Source: Pectobacterium aroidearum (GTDB taxonomy: Bacteria > Pseudomonadota > Gammaproteobacteria > Enterobacterales > Enterobacteriaceae). From it: a stretch of 64,000 bases of DNA. The stretch spans positions 4,774,001 through 4,838,000 of the forward strand of contig NZ_CP065044.1 of the NCBI RefSeq assembly GCF_015689195.1. Direction: 5' to 3'. The notes beneath the pieces are model-generated. The model was given only the letters and a program-made list of their open reading frames with translations, was not told the origin of the DNA and searched no databases. A program made the position numbers and the translations under genes. Positions 36,946 to 48,284 of this stretch are shown piece after piece. Numbering within the stretch: position 1 is the first letter of the stretch; every line of letters begins with the position of its first letter.

Positions 36946-36967
36946 AAGGCGCGCACCGCCGCGCCTT
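36946..36967. terminator. Stem-loop between convergent DJ-1 gene and xylR
   Basis: AAGGCGCG (36946-36953) pairs with CGCGCCTT (36960-36967) over six bases, between convergent genes. The T run is short, so terminator strength is uncertain. Confidence 0.55.
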
Positions 36968-36982
36968 CCTGAGCCAATCCAT

Positions 36983-38161
36983 TTAATAACCTTCGCCATA
37001 ACGCTCGCGGTACTCCTTCGGCGTGATGTCATACCCTTTCTTAAAGACGGCATAAAAATAGGGCAGCGAAGGGTAGCCGCACATTAGCGAGATCTCGCCA
37101 ATCGAGAGTGAAGTCGATATCAGCAGGTTGCGCGCCCGATCCAGCTTCTCCGCGTGAATCACACCGTGAATCGTCTGGCCGACTTCATCTTTAAAGCGCT
37201 TTTCCAGATTCGAGCGGGAAATCCCGACCGCATCCAGCACCTGCTCGACCTTAATCCCTTTACAGGCGTGATAGCGGATAAAGTGCATGGCCTGAATAAC
37301 AGCAGGATCGTGCACAGAGCGATAATCCGTTGAGCGACGTTCCACCACCCGAACCGGCGGTACCAAAATACGTTGCAGCGGCAAATCGGTCTGGTTCAAC
37401 AACAGCTGATGCAGCAACTTCGCTGCGCGATATCCCATTTGGCGCGTGCCCTGCGCTACCGACGAGAGCGCGACGCGTGACAGGTAGCGAATCAGATCTT
37501 CGTTATCGATCCCGATGACGCACAGCTTTTCCGGTACGGCAATATTCAGGTGTTCGCAAACCTGCAACAGGTGGCGCGCGCGCGAATCGGTCACCGCGAT
37601 AATCCCCGTCTGCGGCGGAAGCCCCTGCACCCAGTCGGCCAGTCGGTTTTGCGCGTATTGCCAGTTATCCGGCGACGTTTCCATTCCCTGATACACCACG
37701 CCTTGATACTTTTCTGCAGCAACTAGCTGCCGGAAAGCGTATTCCCGCTCCTGCGCCCAGCCTTTCCCGCCCGATACCGGCAGGCCATAAAAGGCAAAGC
37801 GGTTCAGCCCTTTCTCTTTGAGGTGCATAAACGCGCTTTCCACCAGTGCATAATTATCTGTCGCAATATAATGCACGGGCGGGTAATCCTCGGGACGATG
37901 GTAGGAGCCACCAACGCCTACCAGCGGTACATTCACATCCTGTAGCAGTTGCTTGATCTCACCATCGTCAAAATCGGCAATCACGCCGTCTCCCAGCCAC
38001 TCTTTGATGTTATCAATGCGGCAACGGAAGTCCTCTTCGATGAAGATGTCCCAGTCACACTGAGAAGCCTGTAAATATTCGCCAACTCCTTCAACCACCT
38101 GACGGTCATACACTTTGTTGGCGTTGAACAGCAGCGTGATGCGATAGCGTTTTTCAAACAT
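36983..38161 (-). CDS. xylR: Xylose operon regulator XylR (AraC family)
   Basis: XylR activates xylAB and xylFGH when bound to D-xylose. The 392-aa protein starts at ATG 38161 (MFEKRYRITLLFNANKVYD), as in E. coli. It has a periplasmic-binding-protein-like sensing domain (residues 1-280) and a C-terminal AraC-type double helix-turn-helix (residues 290-392, GIKVEQVLDAVGISRSNLEK, GEISLMCGYPSLPYFYAVFK). It lies downstream of xylH on the same strand, 132 bp away. Confidence 0.97.
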   Translation of the reverse strand: MFEKRYRITLLFNANKVYDRQVVEGVGEYLQASQCDWDIFIEEDFRCRIDNIKEWLGDGVIADFDDGEIKQLLQDVNVPLVGVGGSYHRPEDYPPVHYIATDNYALVESAFMHLKEKGLNRFAFYGLPVSGGKGWAQEREYAFRQLVAAEKYQGVVYQGMETSPDNWQYAQNRLADWVQGLPPQTGIIAVTDSRARHLLQVCEHLNIAVPEKLCVIGIDNEDLIRYLSRVALSSVAQGTRQMGYRAAKLLHQLLLNQTDLPLQRILVPPVRVVERRSTDYRSVHDPAVIQAMHFIRYHACKGIKVEQVLDAVGISRSNLEKRFKDEVGQTIHGVIHAEKLDRARNLLISTSLSIGEISLMCGYPSLPYFYAVFKKGYDITPKEYRERYGEGY

Positions 38162-38293
38162 GGCAGTCGGCACTCATTAATCGCAAGTTCCTTGAAAGTC
38201 TTCTTCTTTGAATAGCACAGCGCCCCCAGAGGCCAAAATAATTTGCTGATTATTGCGAGCCGCCACGTATTTCCTCCACAACCACCACATCAG

Positions 38294-39484
38294 TCATACG
38301 CGCCGCTTTGTTGCGGTATCCATCCACACCGCCAATAGCAGGATTCCGCCTTTTACGACGTATTGCCAGAAGGTCGGTACATCCAGCATGCTCATCCCGT
38401 TATCCAGCGACGCCATGATAAATGCCCCCATCACCGCGCCCGCCACGCTGCCGATACCGCCCGCCAGACTGGTGCCACCAATCACGCAGGCGGCAATCGC
38501 ATCCAGTTCGGCAATGTTCCCGGCGGATGGCGAACCAGCCCCCAATCGCGAGCTGAGAATCAGCCCGGCGACCGCGACCATCAGACCATTAATCGCGAAC
38601 ACCGCCATTTTGGTGCGCTCGACATTCACACCCGATAAGCGGGCAGCATCGATATTCCCGCCCACGGCATAAATGCGGCGGCCAAATGCGGTTCGCGTCG
38701 CCAGAAAAATACCGCCCAGCATCAACAGCGTCAGCACCAGAACCGGCGTTGGCACACCGCGATAGTCATTCAGCAGATAAATCGCCCCCAGCACCACGAG
38801 TGCCGTCACCGTCTGGCGGCCAATATCTCCCGCGGGTGGGTTTATCGGTAACCCTAATCGCGCACGGCTGCTGCGCCGACGCCACTGCCAGGCAATAAAC
38901 ACCATCAGCCCGATAGCACCGAACATAAAACCGATGCCGGAAGGCAGATAGCTCTGCCCAATCTGCGACATCGCTTCACTCGTCGGGGAAACCGTCGTCC
39001 CATTGGTAATGCCGATCAGAATGCCGCGAAAAGCCAGCATCCCCGCCAGCGTCACGATAAAAGAAGGGACTTTCCGGTAGGCGACCCACCAGCCATTCCA
39101 CGCGCCAAGCAGCAATCCCAGCGCAAGTGTCACAACGATGGTCAACGGTAAAGGCCAGCCAAACCAGACATCAAAAATCGCCGCCGCGCCGCCCAATAGC
39201 CCCATCATCGAACCAACCGACAGATCGATCTCTGCGGAGATAATGACAAACACCATACCGACCGCCAGAATGCCGGTGATCGCCGTTTGCCTTAACAGGT
39301 TGGAGAGGTTACGCGCACTGAGATATGCCCCATCGGTCATGTAGGTGAAAAAGAGCATGATGGCGATGATGGCGGCAATCATCACGTAGACCTGAAGATT
39401 GATGCTTTTCAACCGTTGCAGCATCGAGACAGAGCCAGCGACATGTTGTTGTTCAGACTGTGATGTTTTCAGCACGATGTTCAC
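38294..39484 (-). CDS. xylH: D-xylose ABC transporter permease XylH
   Basis: XylH is the inner-membrane channel of the high-affinity xylose importer. It is 396 aa with about ten membrane segments and the [20 protein letters not shown] and [17 protein letters not shown] segments of sugar permeases of the ribose/xylose group. The start at 39484 lies inside the 3' end of xylG (31-bp overlap), and the N-terminal tail length then agrees with E. coli. The C-terminus ATKRRV also agrees. Confidence 0.96.
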   Translation of the reverse strand: MNIVLKTSQSEQQHVAGSVSMLQRLKSINLQVYVMIAAIIAIMLFFTYMTDGAYLSARNLSNLLRQTAITGILAVGMVFVIISAEIDLSVGSMMGLLGGAAAIFDVWFGWPLPLTIVVTLALGLLLGAWNGWWVAYRKVPSFIVTLAGMLAFRGILIGITNGTTVSPTSEAMSQIGQSYLPSGIGFMFGAIGLMVFIAWQWRRRSSRARLGLPINPPAGDIGRQTVTALVVLGAIYLLNDYRGVPTPVLVLTLLMLGGIFLATRTAFGRRIYAVGGNIDAARLSGVNVERTKMAVFAINGLMVAVAGLILSSRLGAGSPSAGNIAELDAIAACVIGGTSLAGGIGSVAGAVMGAFIMASLDNGMSMLDVPTFWQYVVKGGILLLAVWMDTATKRRV

Positions 39485-40994
39485 TCCTCAATGCAGCTTC
39501 CATAACCTGTTCCTGGGTTAAATCACGATTGATCAAATCCGCTTTGATACGCCCCTGATGCATCACCAACACCCGATCGCTCAGCCCCAGCACTTCGGGC
39601 AGCTCAGAAGAGATGACAATGACGGCAATATGCTGTTTTACCAGCGCGTTAATGAGCTTGTAGATTTCATACTTGGCACCGATATCAATGCCGCGCGTGG
39701 GTTCATCGAGAATCAGAATGCGGGGTTTCAACAGCAGACATTTCGCCAGCACCGCTTTTTGCTGGTTACCGCCGCTAAGCCGGGCGATCGCCAGTTCCGG
39801 GCTGGAGGTTTTCACCTTCAGATTCGCTAGAGACTGCCGGATGATGTCCTGTTCACGCGCATCGTCCAGCATGGAAAATGCCCCAGTGAATTGATCGAGT
39901 GCCGCCAGCGTCATGTTCTGCGCGACGCTCATCACCGGAACAATGCCATCCTTCTTACGATCCTCCGGCACCATCGCAATACCCTGCGCCATCGCCTGCT
40001 GGCAATTGCTGATGGTCACCTGCTCGCCGTCAATAAAGATGTCGCCCTGCCAACGACCGTGATAGGCACCAAACAGGCATTGCACCGTTTCCGTACGCCC
40101 TGACCCCACCAGTCCGGCAATGCCGAGAATCTCACCTCGATGCAGTGCAAACGAGACATCATCCACCCGACGAATGTGGCGATTAACTGGGTGCCAGGCG
40201 GTAAGGTGTTCTACGCGCAGCACTTCTTCACCAATGGTATGCGGTTCATTGGGATAGAGTTCCGTCAGCTCCCGTCCCACCATCATGGCAATGATCTGGT
40301 CTTCGCTCAGCTCGACCGCAGGGCGCGTGCCAATAGGTTTCCCATCACGAATCACGCAAATCACATCGGAAATGGCTTTAACTTCGTTGAGCTTGTGCGA
40401 GATATAGATGCAGGCAATACCGTGATCGCGCAGATCCTGGATGATCTCCAGCAGGATTGCGGTTTCACGTTCGGTCAATGACGCAGTGGGCTCATCCAGC
40501 ACCAACAGACGCACCTGCTTGTTCAGCGCCTTGGCAATTTCCACCAGCTGTTGCTGGCCTAATCCAAGCTCACCCACTTTGGTATTCGGATCGACGGCCA
40601 GCTTGACCTGCTCCAACATACGCTGGCAGCGAAGGTACATATTGTCGTAATCCATTACGCCAAAACGCGTCCATTCGTTACCCAAAAAGAGGTTCTCCAG
40701 CACCGTCATCTCTTTCACCAGCGCCAGTTCCTGATGAATAATCGCAATGCCTTTTTGCTCCGTATCGCGAATATGGCTAGCGCGCAGCTCGTCACCGGAA
40801 AACACGATCTGCCCCTCATAGCTGCCATGCGGATAGATGGCACACAACACCTTCATCAAGGTAGATTTCCCCGAGCCATTCTCGCCGCACAGCGACAAAA
40901 CCTGACCTGCCTCCAGCGTCAAGCTGACATTATCGACGGCTTTCACCGCGCCAAACGCCTTGGTGATGTTTTTCATTTCCAACAGATGTGGCAT
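39453..40994 (-). CDS. xylG: D-xylose ABC transporter ATP-binding protein XylG
   Basis: XylG is the two-domain ATPase of the xylose importer, 513 aa from ATG 40994 ([18 protein letters not shown]). The first nucleotide-binding half has GENGSGKST and [15 protein letters not shown]; the second half has the degenerate Walker [10 protein letters not shown], typical of sugar importers of this class, and [18 protein letters not shown] one codon upstream is an alternative start. It lies between xylF and xylH. Confidence 0.96.
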   Translation of the reverse strand: MPHLLEMKNITKAFGAVKAVDNVSLTLEAGQVLSLCGENGSGKSTLMKVLCAIYPHGSYEGQIVFSGDELRASHIRDTEQKGIAIIHQELALVKEMTVLENLFLGNEWTRFGVMDYDNMYLRCQRMLEQVKLAVDPNTKVGELGLGQQQLVEIAKALNKQVRLLVLDEPTASLTERETAILLEIIQDLRDHGIACIYISHKLNEVKAISDVICVIRDGKPIGTRPAVELSEDQIIAMMVGRELTELYPNEPHTIGEEVLRVEHLTAWHPVNRHIRRVDDVSFALHRGEILGIAGLVGSGRTETVQCLFGAYHGRWQGDIFIDGEQVTISNCQQAMAQGIAMVPEDRKKDGIVPVMSVAQNMTLAALDQFTGAFSMLDDAREQDIIRQSLANLKVKTSSPELAIARLSGGNQQKAVLAKCLLLKPRILILDEPTRGIDIGAKYEIYKLINALVKQHIAVIVISSELPEVLGLSDRVLVMHQGRIKADLINRDLTQEQVMEAALRSEHRAENITV

Positions 40995-41041
40995 CACGGC
41001 CTCCGTGATTCAGGTATCTCAGACCTCGTCTGCGACAGTGG

Positions 41042-41068
41042 CGAGCCACAACCTCGTGTCGTGGCTCG
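41042..41068 (-). terminator. Intercistronic stem-loop between xylF and xylG
   Basis: CGAGCCAC (41042-41049) pairs with GTGGCTCG (41061-41068) over an 11-base loop. In binding-protein importer operons such hairpins often protect the upstream mRNA and lower expression of the membrane genes. Here that would favour XylF over XylG and XylH. The role is inferred. Confidence 0.5.
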
Positions 41069-41114
41069 ATGAACGTCTTTCCTGCATCCTGAACTCTAGT
41101 GGCTGCGACGTGCG

Positions 41115-42113
41115 TTAATACACGTCCGCTTTTTTGTGGAAGCCATCGGCAATGACGGTGGAATCGATATTGGATTTATCGACGGGAATCGGCGTCAGTA
41201 AGAAGGAAGAGATATCTTTCAACCCATTGTTTAATTTAGCATTAGACTCCGGCGTTTTGCCGGAACCCAGCGCCACAGCGATATCTGCGGCATCTTTGGC
41301 CAGCTTGCTGATCGGTTTATAGACCGTCATGGTTTGCGTGCCTGCCACAATACGTTTGATTGCGGCCAGATCGGCATCCTGACCGGAAATGGCGACTTTC
41401 CCAGCCAGTCCCTGTGCGGCAAGCGCCTGAATCGCCCCGCCCGCCGTCGCATCGTTCGATGCGACAACAGCATCAATCTTATTGCTGTTCGCCGTTAGCG
41501 CATTTTCCATAATTTTCAGCGCATTCTCTGGTAACCAGGCATCAACCCATTGGTCGCCGACCACTTTTATTTTCCCATTTTCGATCAGCGGCGTGAGCAC
41601 TTTCATTTGCCCCTGACGAAACAGCTTCGCGTTATTATCAACAGGTGAGCCGCCCATTAAGAAATAGTTTCCGCCGGGCACCTTATCGACGAGATATTTC
41701 GCCTGTAGCTCACCAACCTTTTCATTATCAAATGAAATATAAAAATCCACATCCGCATTATTAATCATGCGGTCATAAGCAAGCACTTTTATTCCCTCAC
41801 GTTTTGCTTCCGCAATAACATTGCCAAGCACTTGACCGTTATAAGGAATAATAACCAAGACATCGACACCGCGATTGATCATGTTTTCTATTTGAGAAAT
41901 CTGCGTGGCCTCATTGCCGTTTGCTGATTGAACAAACACATCAGCACCCTGCTTTTTGGCTTGCTCAACAAAAAGATCGCGATCTTTCTGCCAGCGTTCA
42001 AGACGTAGATCGTCAATCGCCATGCCTATTTTAACGTCCTTCGCGAATCCGGGCTGACAAGCTAAAGTGAATACGGCACAAGCTGAGAGTAAAAAATGTT
42101 TAACTTTCATCAT
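41115..42113 (-). CDS. xylF: D-xylose-binding periplasmic protein XylF
   Basis: XylF is the periplasmic xylose receptor of the importer. The 332-aa precursor has a signal peptide MMKVKHFLLSACAVFTLACQ with cleavage after GFA near residue 24. The mature sequence (KDVKIGMAIDDLRLERWQKD, DVLVIIPYNGQVLGNVIAEA) matches XylF. The start may be 42113 or the next ATG at 42110. It is the first gene of xylFGH and diverges from xylA. Confidence 0.96.
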   Translation of the reverse strand: MMKVKHFLLSACAVFTLACQPGFAKDVKIGMAIDDLRLERWQKDRDLFVEQAKKQGADVFVQSANGNEATQISQIENMINRGVDVLVIIPYNGQVLGNVIAEAKREGIKVLAYDRMINNADVDFYISFDNEKVGELQAKYLVDKVPGGNYFLMGGSPVDNNAKLFRQGQMKVLTPLIENGKIKVVGDQWVDAWLPENALKIMENALTANSNKIDAVVASNDATAGGAIQALAAQGLAGKVAISGQDADLAAIKRIVAGTQTMTVYKPISKLAKDAADIAVALGSGKTPESNAKLNNGLKDISSFLLTPIPVDKSNIDSTVIADGFHKKADVY

Positions 42114-42469
42114 AGCGTACCTTTTTTTATTTAAGATGCAGGGCCTAAGACTCCAATAGCAATAGCCAGATGAGTATTGTCGCTAAACATCCCCCCATCA
42201 ATTACAGATTTTTATCCTCCAATTATGTTTTTTGGTTTAATTTCCATTTTTTGATACGGGTCATATTTTATTGTCGAGTCACATTTTCACCTTGTTACAC
42301 CTTGCGAAGCGTATTCAGAGTAAATACCGTTATTTTTTGCGACGCAGCGCACATTTAATAATTCTCTGAATTTCAGTGTGAAATAACGTAATTGAGGAAA
42401 CCTTCATCCACTCCGAAAATTAATCCCATTCCCGTCTCTTCCGTCTGGGTGGTTTCTAAGGAGTTAACG
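42114..42469. promoter_or_regulatory. Divergent xylF/xylA control region
   Basis: This 356-bp AT-rich region separates the divergent xylose transport and catabolism operons. The stretch GTGTGAAATAACGTAATTGA (42377-42396) upstream of xylA closely resembles the sequence at the XylR-controlled E. coli xylA promoter as I remember it. It is therefore a candidate XylR operator. AAGGAG at 42459-42464 is the xylA ribosome binding site. A matching operator on the xylF side and a clear CRP site were not identified. Confidence 0.5.
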
Positions 42470-43789
42470 ATGCAAGCCTATTTTGAACAGATCGAAAAAG
42501 TCCGTTATGAAGGTAGTCAAAGCGACAATCCCTTCGCCTTTCGTCACTACAATCCCGATCAGGAAATTCTTGGGAAACGAATGGCAGACCATTTGCGTTT
42601 TGCCGTCGCGTATTGGCACACGTTCTGCTGGAACGGCGCGGATATGTTCGGCGTCGGCTCTTTTGCTCGGCCGTGGCAACAGTCAGGCGACGCGCTGGAG
42701 CTAGCGAAGCGCAAGGCGGACATCGCATTCGAATTCTTTCAAAAGCTGAGCGTGCCTTACTACTGCTTTCATGACGTCGATATCGCACCGGAAGGAAACT
42801 CACTGAAAGAGTATCTGCATAATTTTGCGGTTATCACCGATGTGCTGGCGGAAAAGCAGCAGGATAGCGGCGTGAAGCTGCTGTGGGGCACCGCCAACTG
42901 CTTTACCCATCCTCGCTATGGCGCAGGCGCGGCCACCAACCCTGACCCAGATGTCTTTGCCTTGGCGGCTACGCAGGTGTTCACGGCAATGAACGCGACC
43001 AAAAAACTGGGTGGCGAGAACTATGTGCTGTGGGGCGGGCGTGAAGGGTATGAAACCCTGCTTAATACCGACCTGCGTCAGGAGCGTGAACAAATCGGCC
43101 GCTTCATGCAGATGGTCGTCGAACATAAACACAAAATCGGCTTTCAGGGCACGCTGCTCATCGAGCCGAAGCCACAGGAGCCAACCAAGCACCAGTACGA
43201 CTACGATGTCGCCACCGTTTATGGTTTCCTGAAACAGTTTGGGCTGGAAAAAGAGATTAAAGTCAACGTGGAAGCCAACCACGCTACGCTGGCAGGCCAT
43301 TCATTCCATCATGAAATCGCCACCGCTGTCGCACTGGGCGTATTCGGATCTGTCGATGCGAACCGCGGCGATCCGCAGCTCGGCTGGGACACCGATCAGT
43401 TCCCTAACAGCGTGGAAGAGAACACGCTGATCATGTATGAAATTCTCAAGGCGGGTGGCTTCACGACGGGTGGGCTGAACTTTGACGCCAAAGTTCGTCG
43501 CCAAAGCACCGATCGCTATGACCTTTTCCACGCGCATATCGGCGCGATGGATACAATGGCACTGGCGCTCAAGGCCGCAGCCAGAATGATTGAAGATGAT
43601 AAACTCAATCAGCTGGTTGCTAAACGCTACGCAGGCTGGAACGGAGAACTGGGTCAGCAAATCCTGCAAGGCAAGGCCTCGCTGGAATCACTTGCCCACT
43701 ATGCAGAAAGCCATCAGTTGGCACCACAGCACCAGAGTGGTCAGCAGGAGTTGCTGGAAAACCTGGTTAACCGCCACCTCTTTGGTTAA
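42470..43789 (+). CDS. xylA: Xylose isomerase
   Basis: XylA converts D-xylose to D-xylulose in the cytoplasm using divalent metals. The 439-aa length and the start [20 protein letters not shown] agree with the enterobacterial enzyme. Active-site segments include [11 protein letters not shown] (catalytic His), [16 protein letters not shown] and [19 protein letters not shown] (metal ligands). A strong AAGGAG site precedes the start; the frame is open upstream to 42392 without one. xylB follows after 63 bp. Confidence 0.98.
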   Translation: MQAYFEQIEKVRYEGSQSDNPFAFRHYNPDQEILGKRMADHLRFAVAYWHTFCWNGADMFGVGSFARPWQQSGDALELAKRKADIAFEFFQKLSVPYYCFHDVDIAPEGNSLKEYLHNFAVITDVLAEKQQDSGVKLLWGTANCFTHPRYGAGAATNPDPDVFALAATQVFTAMNATKKLGGENYVLWGGREGYETLLNTDLRQEREQIGRFMQMVVEHKHKIGFQGTLLIEPKPQEPTKHQYDYDVATVYGFLKQFGLEKEIKVNVEANHATLAGHSFHHEIATAVALGVFGSVDANRGDPQLGWDTDQFPNSVEENTLIMYEILKAGGFTTGGLNFDAKVRRQSTDRYDLFHAHIGAMDTMALALKAAARMIEDDKLNQLVAKRYAGWNGELGQQILQGKASLESLAHYAESHQLAPQHQSGQQELLENLVNRHLFG

Positions 43790-43852
43790 AAACGATACGT
43801 TCATCTACTGCGGCAGGCTCAACCCTGTCGCAGAGGCTTATCAGGAGCCACT

Positions 43853-45310
43853 ATGTATATCGGTATTGATCTGGGTACGTCCGGTGTGAAAGCCATCCTG
43901 CTGGATGAAGCAGGCGAGGTGATTGCCAGCCATAGCGCCGCATTGAACATTTCCCGCCCACATCCGCTCTGGTCAGAGCAAGCACCTGAAGATTGGTGGC
44001 AGGCAACCGATCGGGCGTTACAGGCATTGGCAGCGACGCACAACCTTCGCGCGGTGAAAGCACTGGGGCTAACCGGGCAAATGCACGGGGCGACCTTGCT
44101 GGACGCCCGCCAGAACGTGCTACGCCCCGCGATCCTCTGGAATGACGGACGTAGCGCGGCCCAATGCCGAACGCTGGAACAACAGGTGCCAACATCGCGC
44201 CAGATTACCGGTAACCTGATGATGCCGGGCTTTACCGCGCCCAAACTGAAATGGGTGCAGGAAAACGAAAGCGAGATCTTTCGCCAAATCGACAAAGTCC
44301 TGCTGCCAAAAGACTATCTGCGCTGGCGTCTGACGGGAGAGTTTGCCAGCGATATGTCCGATGCAGCCGGCACACTCTGGCTGGATGTCGCCAAACGAGA
44401 CTGGAGCGACACGCTGCTGGAAGCCTGCGCGCTGAGCCGCGAACATATGCCCGCACTGTATGAAGGCAATCAGATTACCGGTTATCTGCGGCCTGATATC
44501 GCCAGCCGCTGGGGCATGGAACCCGTCCCCGTAATTGCTGGCGGTGGGGACAATGCGGCGGGAGCCATTGGCGTTGGGCTATATCAAGCTGGACAGGCAA
44601 TGCTGTCTCTCGGCACATCCGGCGTTTACTTTGCTGTCAGCGACGGCTTTCTCAGCAACCCACAGCATGCCGTCCACAGTTTCTGCCACGCGCTGCCGAA
44701 TACCTGGCACCTGATGTCCGTGATGTTAAGCGCTGCATCCTGCCTCGACTGGGTCGACCGTCTGACGCACGCAGAGAGCGTACCCGCGCTGTTGCAGGAA
44801 GTCGCCTCGACACCAGTCGATGACACAATAACGCCAGTGTGGTTCTTACCCTATCTCTCCGGCGAACGTACACCGCACAATAATCCCGATGCCAAAGGCG
44901 CATTCTGGGGGCTAACCCATCAACACGGTCGCCCGGAACTGGCAAAAGCGGTACTGGAAGGCGTGGGATTTGCGCTTGCCGATGGCATGGATGCACTGCA
45001 TATGACCGGGCTAAAACCCGATAGCATCACGCTGATTGGCGGCGGTGCTCGCAGCTCCTACTGGCGACAAATGCTGGCGGATATCAGCGGTCAAACGCTG
45101 GAATACCGCACGGGAGGAGACGTTGGTCCGGCGCTGGGGGCAGCACGTCTGGCACAGATCGCCATGCATCCGCATACGCCACTGGCAGACCTGCTGCCGC
45201 CGCTACCGCTGGAACAGGTTCATCAACCCAATCCCCAACGCCATGACGACTATGCCGAGCGGAGACGCACATTTAAAGCTCTCTACCAACAGCTTAGCCC
45301 GCTGATGTGA
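43853..45310 (+). CDS. xylB: Xylulokinase
   Basis: XylB phosphorylates D-xylulose to xylulose 5-phosphate, which enters the pentose phosphate pathway. The 485-aa FGGY-family kinase starts MYIGIDLGTSGVKAILLDEA. It has the GLTGQMHGATLLD substrate loop and the AGGGDNAAGAIGVG and LIGGGARSSYWRQMLADI ATP-site motifs. It follows xylA in the same operon with a CAGGAG ribosome binding site. Confidence 0.97.
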   Translation: MYIGIDLGTSGVKAILLDEAGEVIASHSAALNISRPHPLWSEQAPEDWWQATDRALQALAATHNLRAVKALGLTGQMHGATLLDARQNVLRPAILWNDGRSAAQCRTLEQQVPTSRQITGNLMMPGFTAPKLKWVQENESEIFRQIDKVLLPKDYLRWRLTGEFASDMSDAAGTLWLDVAKRDWSDTLLEACALSREHMPALYEGNQITGYLRPDIASRWGMEPVPVIAGGGDNAAGAIGVGLYQAGQAMLSLGTSGVYFAVSDGFLSNPQHAVHSFCHALPNTWHLMSVMLSAASCLDWVDRLTHAESVPALLQEVASTPVDDTITPVWFLPYLSGERTPHNNPDAKGAFWGLTHQHGRPELAKAVLEGVGFALADGMDALHMTGLKPDSITLIGGGARSSYWRQMLADISGQTLEYRTGGDVGPALGAARLAQIAMHPHTPLADLLPPLPLEQVHQPNPQRHDDYAERRRTFKALYQQLSPLM

Positions 45311-45328
45311 CACCGCTCGTCCGAATCG

Positions 45329-46321
45329 TCAGCTCACCCAGCGCCGCACATCGATTTTCTGTAGCGCCATCGACAGCAACAGGCTGGCACCTAGTGCGAT
45401 GGCGAAAACATACAAAATGTCGAGAACTGGGTGGGATGGCAGTGCCACGTCATGCGTTCGCAGATAATGAATGATCAACGCGTGGAAGCCGTAAATTGCC
45501 AACGAATGGCGCGAAATAGTGGCAAATCCCGGTAAAATCCGCTGGCTACAGTAATGTTTAAACACCACGAGAAGGCTGACTGCAGCCAGAAACACCAGCG
45601 GGCCACAGTAAATGTAAAATGTCTGAGTAAACGTATCGTTCAATAATGTGTGGTGCTTCGTCCCCATTGCGACCAGCGCGACACAGGCAATAAAGAATGG
45701 GATAGCGGCCAGCACGACTTTCTTTGGCACATCCAACATCCCCAACGCACGCCCTAGCGCGGCATACAGCACATAGTAAAACGTATCGCCGTAAATATAG
45801 AGATTCACAGGCAGTAACTTAAACCCTTCAAATTCCACCCGCCCCGTATTGGGGTTAGCGACAACGGCCAATAAGACAATCAAGACCGCTAAATATTTGC
45901 CCGATACTGGCTTGATGGTAATAAGCGGGGAGAGCAGATAAATCACGATAATGGCGTAGAAAAACCATAAGTGATAAAAGACCGGTTTTTGCAGTGCATG
46001 GTGCAATGAATTCAAGCCATTAATCGGCGTGAGCGTCGCAATATAGATCAGCGCGACCGTACTATAAAAAAGCAGGCATAAACCGATACGCAGGAAATGC
46101 TTTTTCCCCGCGCTGCGCTCGCCAAAAAATAAGTAACCCGAGATCATGAAAAACAGCGGAACGCAGACGCGCGAGGCAGAGTTCAGGATATTCGCCACAT
46201 CCCAGTGTCCGTCGCCCGGCGTGCCGCCCGCAGTAATATAGTAGGTGGTGCTATGAATCAGAACGACCATCATGCAGGCCAACGCCCGCAGGTTATCAAT
46301 CCAGCCGATCTTATCCGTCAT
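45329..46321 (-). CDS. wecH: O-acetyltransferase WecH (acyltransferase 3 family)
   Basis: This is an integral membrane acyltransferase that, in E. coli, O-acetylates enterobacterial common antigen (YiaH/WecH). From ATG 46321 it has 330 aa, about ten membrane segments, and shared segments such as IGWIDNLRALACMMVVLIH, NSASRVCVPLFFMISGYLFF and ISRHSLAIYGFHALIIHYLR. AGAGG lies six bases upstream. In E. coli the gene also lies near xylB, so synteny supports the name. It converges on xylB. Confidence 0.9.
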   Translation of the reverse strand: MTDKIGWIDNLRALACMMVVLIHSTTYYITAGGTPGDGHWDVANILNSASRVCVPLFFMISGYLFFGERSAGKKHFLRIGLCLLFYSTVALIYIATLTPINGLNSLHHALQKPVFYHLWFFYAIIVIYLLSPLITIKPVSGKYLAVLIVLLAVVANPNTGRVEFEGFKLLPVNLYIYGDTFYYVLYAALGRALGMLDVPKKVVLAAIPFFIACVALVAMGTKHHTLLNDTFTQTFYIYCGPLVFLAAVSLLVVFKHYCSQRILPGFATISRHSLAIYGFHALIIHYLRTHDVALPSHPVLDILYVFAIALGASLLLSMALQKIDVRRWVS

Positions 46322-46386
46322 GCACAACCTCTTGAAAGCAAAGCGCTATTCAAAACAGCGTAGCCGTTGTTAAGCGTTGAGACAAT

Positions 46387-46437
46387 CTATTATCAACGAC
46401 CCGCTATTATCAACGACTTGCTACTATCAACTACCAG
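46387..46437. repeat. Three tandem 17-bp repeats upstream of wecH
   Basis: Three contiguous 17-bp units lie at 46387, 46404 and 46421: CTATTATCAACGACCCG, CTATTATCAACGACTTG and CTACTATCAACTACCAG. They share CTAxTATCAACxAC. They sit 66-116 bp upstream of the wecH start, between wecH and the end of aldB. They could be repeated regulator binding sites or a simple tandem duplication. Confidence 0.75.
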
Positions 46438-46557
46438 CGCTCAACAATCGGGCAAATCTGAGTGATAAGGACGGATTCATACGGGAAACCCGCATCAATT
46501 ACGCTATGTCTGCGCACCTACACAGGCAGGCGCGCAGGATTTGAAGGACGTATGCCG

Positions 46558-48093
46558 TTAGAACAGCCCCATCGGCTTATCAGAGTAACTCACCAGCAGG
46601 CACTTGGTTTGCTGGTAATGTTCCAGCATCATTTTATGGTTTTCACGCCCGATACCGGACTGTTTGTAACCCCCGAACGCCGCATGCGCCGGATAGGCGT
46701 GATAACAGTTGGTCCAGACGCGTCCGGCCTGAATACCACGCCCCATTCGGTAGGCGATGTTACCGTTACGGCTCCACACGCCAGCCCCCAGACCGTATTC
46801 CGTGTCGTTGGCTATCTCCAGTGCGTCATCCATCGTTTTGAAGGTCGTGACCGCCAATACCGGTCCAAAAATTTCCTCCTGGAAGACGCGCATGCTGTTT
46901 TTACCGAACAATATCGTCGGTTCCAGATAGTACCCCTCTGCCAGCCCACCAGGCATCGCCTTGCGCTGACCGCCCGTGAGCACCCGTGCGCCCTCTTTCT
47001 TACCAATATCAATGTAGTTAAGGATGGTGTCGAGCTGGCCTGCTGACACCTGTGCACCCATCATGGTGTTGCTGTCCAGCGGGTTGCCGATGCGGATAGC
47101 CTCAACGCGCTTGATTGCCCGTTCCATAAAGCGATCGTAGATCGATTCCTGCACCAGCGCGCGACTCGGGCAGGTGCAAACCTCTCCCTGATTGAAGGCA
47201 AACAGCGTGAAACCTTCGAGCACTTTGTCAAAGAAGCTGTCTTCTTTATCCATCACATCAGCAAAGAAGATGTTCGGCGATTTGCCGCCCAGTTCCAGCG
47301 TTACCGGCGTCACGTTCTGCGCCGCATAGCTCATGATCTGCTGGCCCACTTCAGTCGACCCGGTGAAAGCAACTTTCGCAACGCGTTTCGACGTCGCCAG
47401 GTATTCACCAATTTCACTTCCCGACCCGTTAACGACATTAATGACACCCGGCGGTAGCAGATCCTGAATCAGTTCCATCAAAATCAGCACCGACATCGGC
47501 GTCAGTTTGGCGGGTTTCAGCACAATACAGTTACCGGCGGCCAGCGCAGGCGCCATTTTCCAACAGGCCATCAGCAGCGGGAAATTCCAGGGAATGATTT
47601 GCCCGACAACGCCGAGAGGTTCATGAAAATGGTAGGCCACGGTATCGCCGTCAATTTCACTGATCGCCCCTTCCTGCGCCCGGATACAGGCCGCGAAATA
47701 GCGAAAGTGATCAATCGCCAGCGGCACATCCGCTCCGCTGGTTTCGCGTATCGGTTTGCCGTTATCCCAGGTTTCCACCTTCGCCAGAAGCTCAAGGTTT
47801 TGTTCCATTCGGTCGGCAATACGGTTCAGCACCAGTGCCCGATCCTGCACCGACAGGCCACCCCATTCCGCTTTCGCCTTGTGCGCGGCATCCAGCGCAT
47901 GGTCAATATCTCGCGTTGACGAACTGGCTACTTCACACATCGGCTGACCCGTTACTGGCGTCAAATTGACAAAATACTGACCCGCATCAGGTGGAACCCA
48001 GGCTCCGCCGATAAAATTGTCATAGCGTTTTTTCAGGTTGAGAGAGCCGTATTCATCAGATGCGGCTCGGCCTTCAAAATTATCGTGCGCCAT
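46558..48093 (-). CDS. aldB: Aldehyde dehydrogenase AldB
   Basis: AldB is a cytoplasmic NAD(P)-dependent aldehyde dehydrogenase that oxidises acetaldehyde and other aldehydes, induced in stationary phase in E. coli. From ATG 48093 ([20 protein letters not shown]) the protein is 511 aa, the E. coli AldB length. Catalytic Cys is in [14 protein letters not shown], with [14 protein letters not shown] upstream and the identical-looking C-terminus [18 protein letters not shown] lies before the start; the frame is open to 48150 without a start signal. Confidence 0.95.
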   Translation of the reverse strand: MAHDNFEGRAASDEYGSLNLKKRYDNFIGGAWVPPDAGQYFVNLTPVTGQPMCEVASSSTRDIDHALDAAHKAKAEWGGLSVQDRALVLNRIADRMEQNLELLAKVETWDNGKPIRETSGADVPLAIDHFRYFAACIRAQEGAISEIDGDTVAYHFHEPLGVVGQIIPWNFPLLMACWKMAPALAAGNCIVLKPAKLTPMSVLILMELIQDLLPPGVINVVNGSGSEIGEYLATSKRVAKVAFTGSTEVGQQIMSYAAQNVTPVTLELGGKSPNIFFADVMDKEDSFFDKVLEGFTLFAFNQGEVCTCPSRALVQESIYDRFMERAIKRVEAIRIGNPLDSNTMMGAQVSAGQLDTILNYIDIGKKEGARVLTGGQRKAMPGGLAEGYYLEPTILFGKNSMRVFQEEIFGPVLAVTTFKTMDDALEIANDTEYGLGAGVWSRNGNIAYRMGRGIQAGRVWTNCYHAYPAHAAFGGYKQSGIGRENHKMMLEHYQQTKCLLVSYSDKPMGLF

Positions 48094-48284
48094 TTCAGTC
48101 TCCTTTTCATTTCCGGATGAGCGGCCTTGCCGCAGTGAAAAAAGAGGCAAACAGTAAGCAGTTAAATTAAGCCTATACGGGGTATGAGGTTAGCGACAGG
48201 ATTCGGCCAGAGAAGAAGACAACTCTTCGAGTTGACGCACAGTTTCTTGCGAGAAAAAGTCGCATCCCTTCAGACGCGGTGAGG

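Noticed and set aside
46387-46437. CRISPR-like array of 17-bp units
   Set aside because: Units are directly adjacent without spacers, only three copies, and no cas genes are near.
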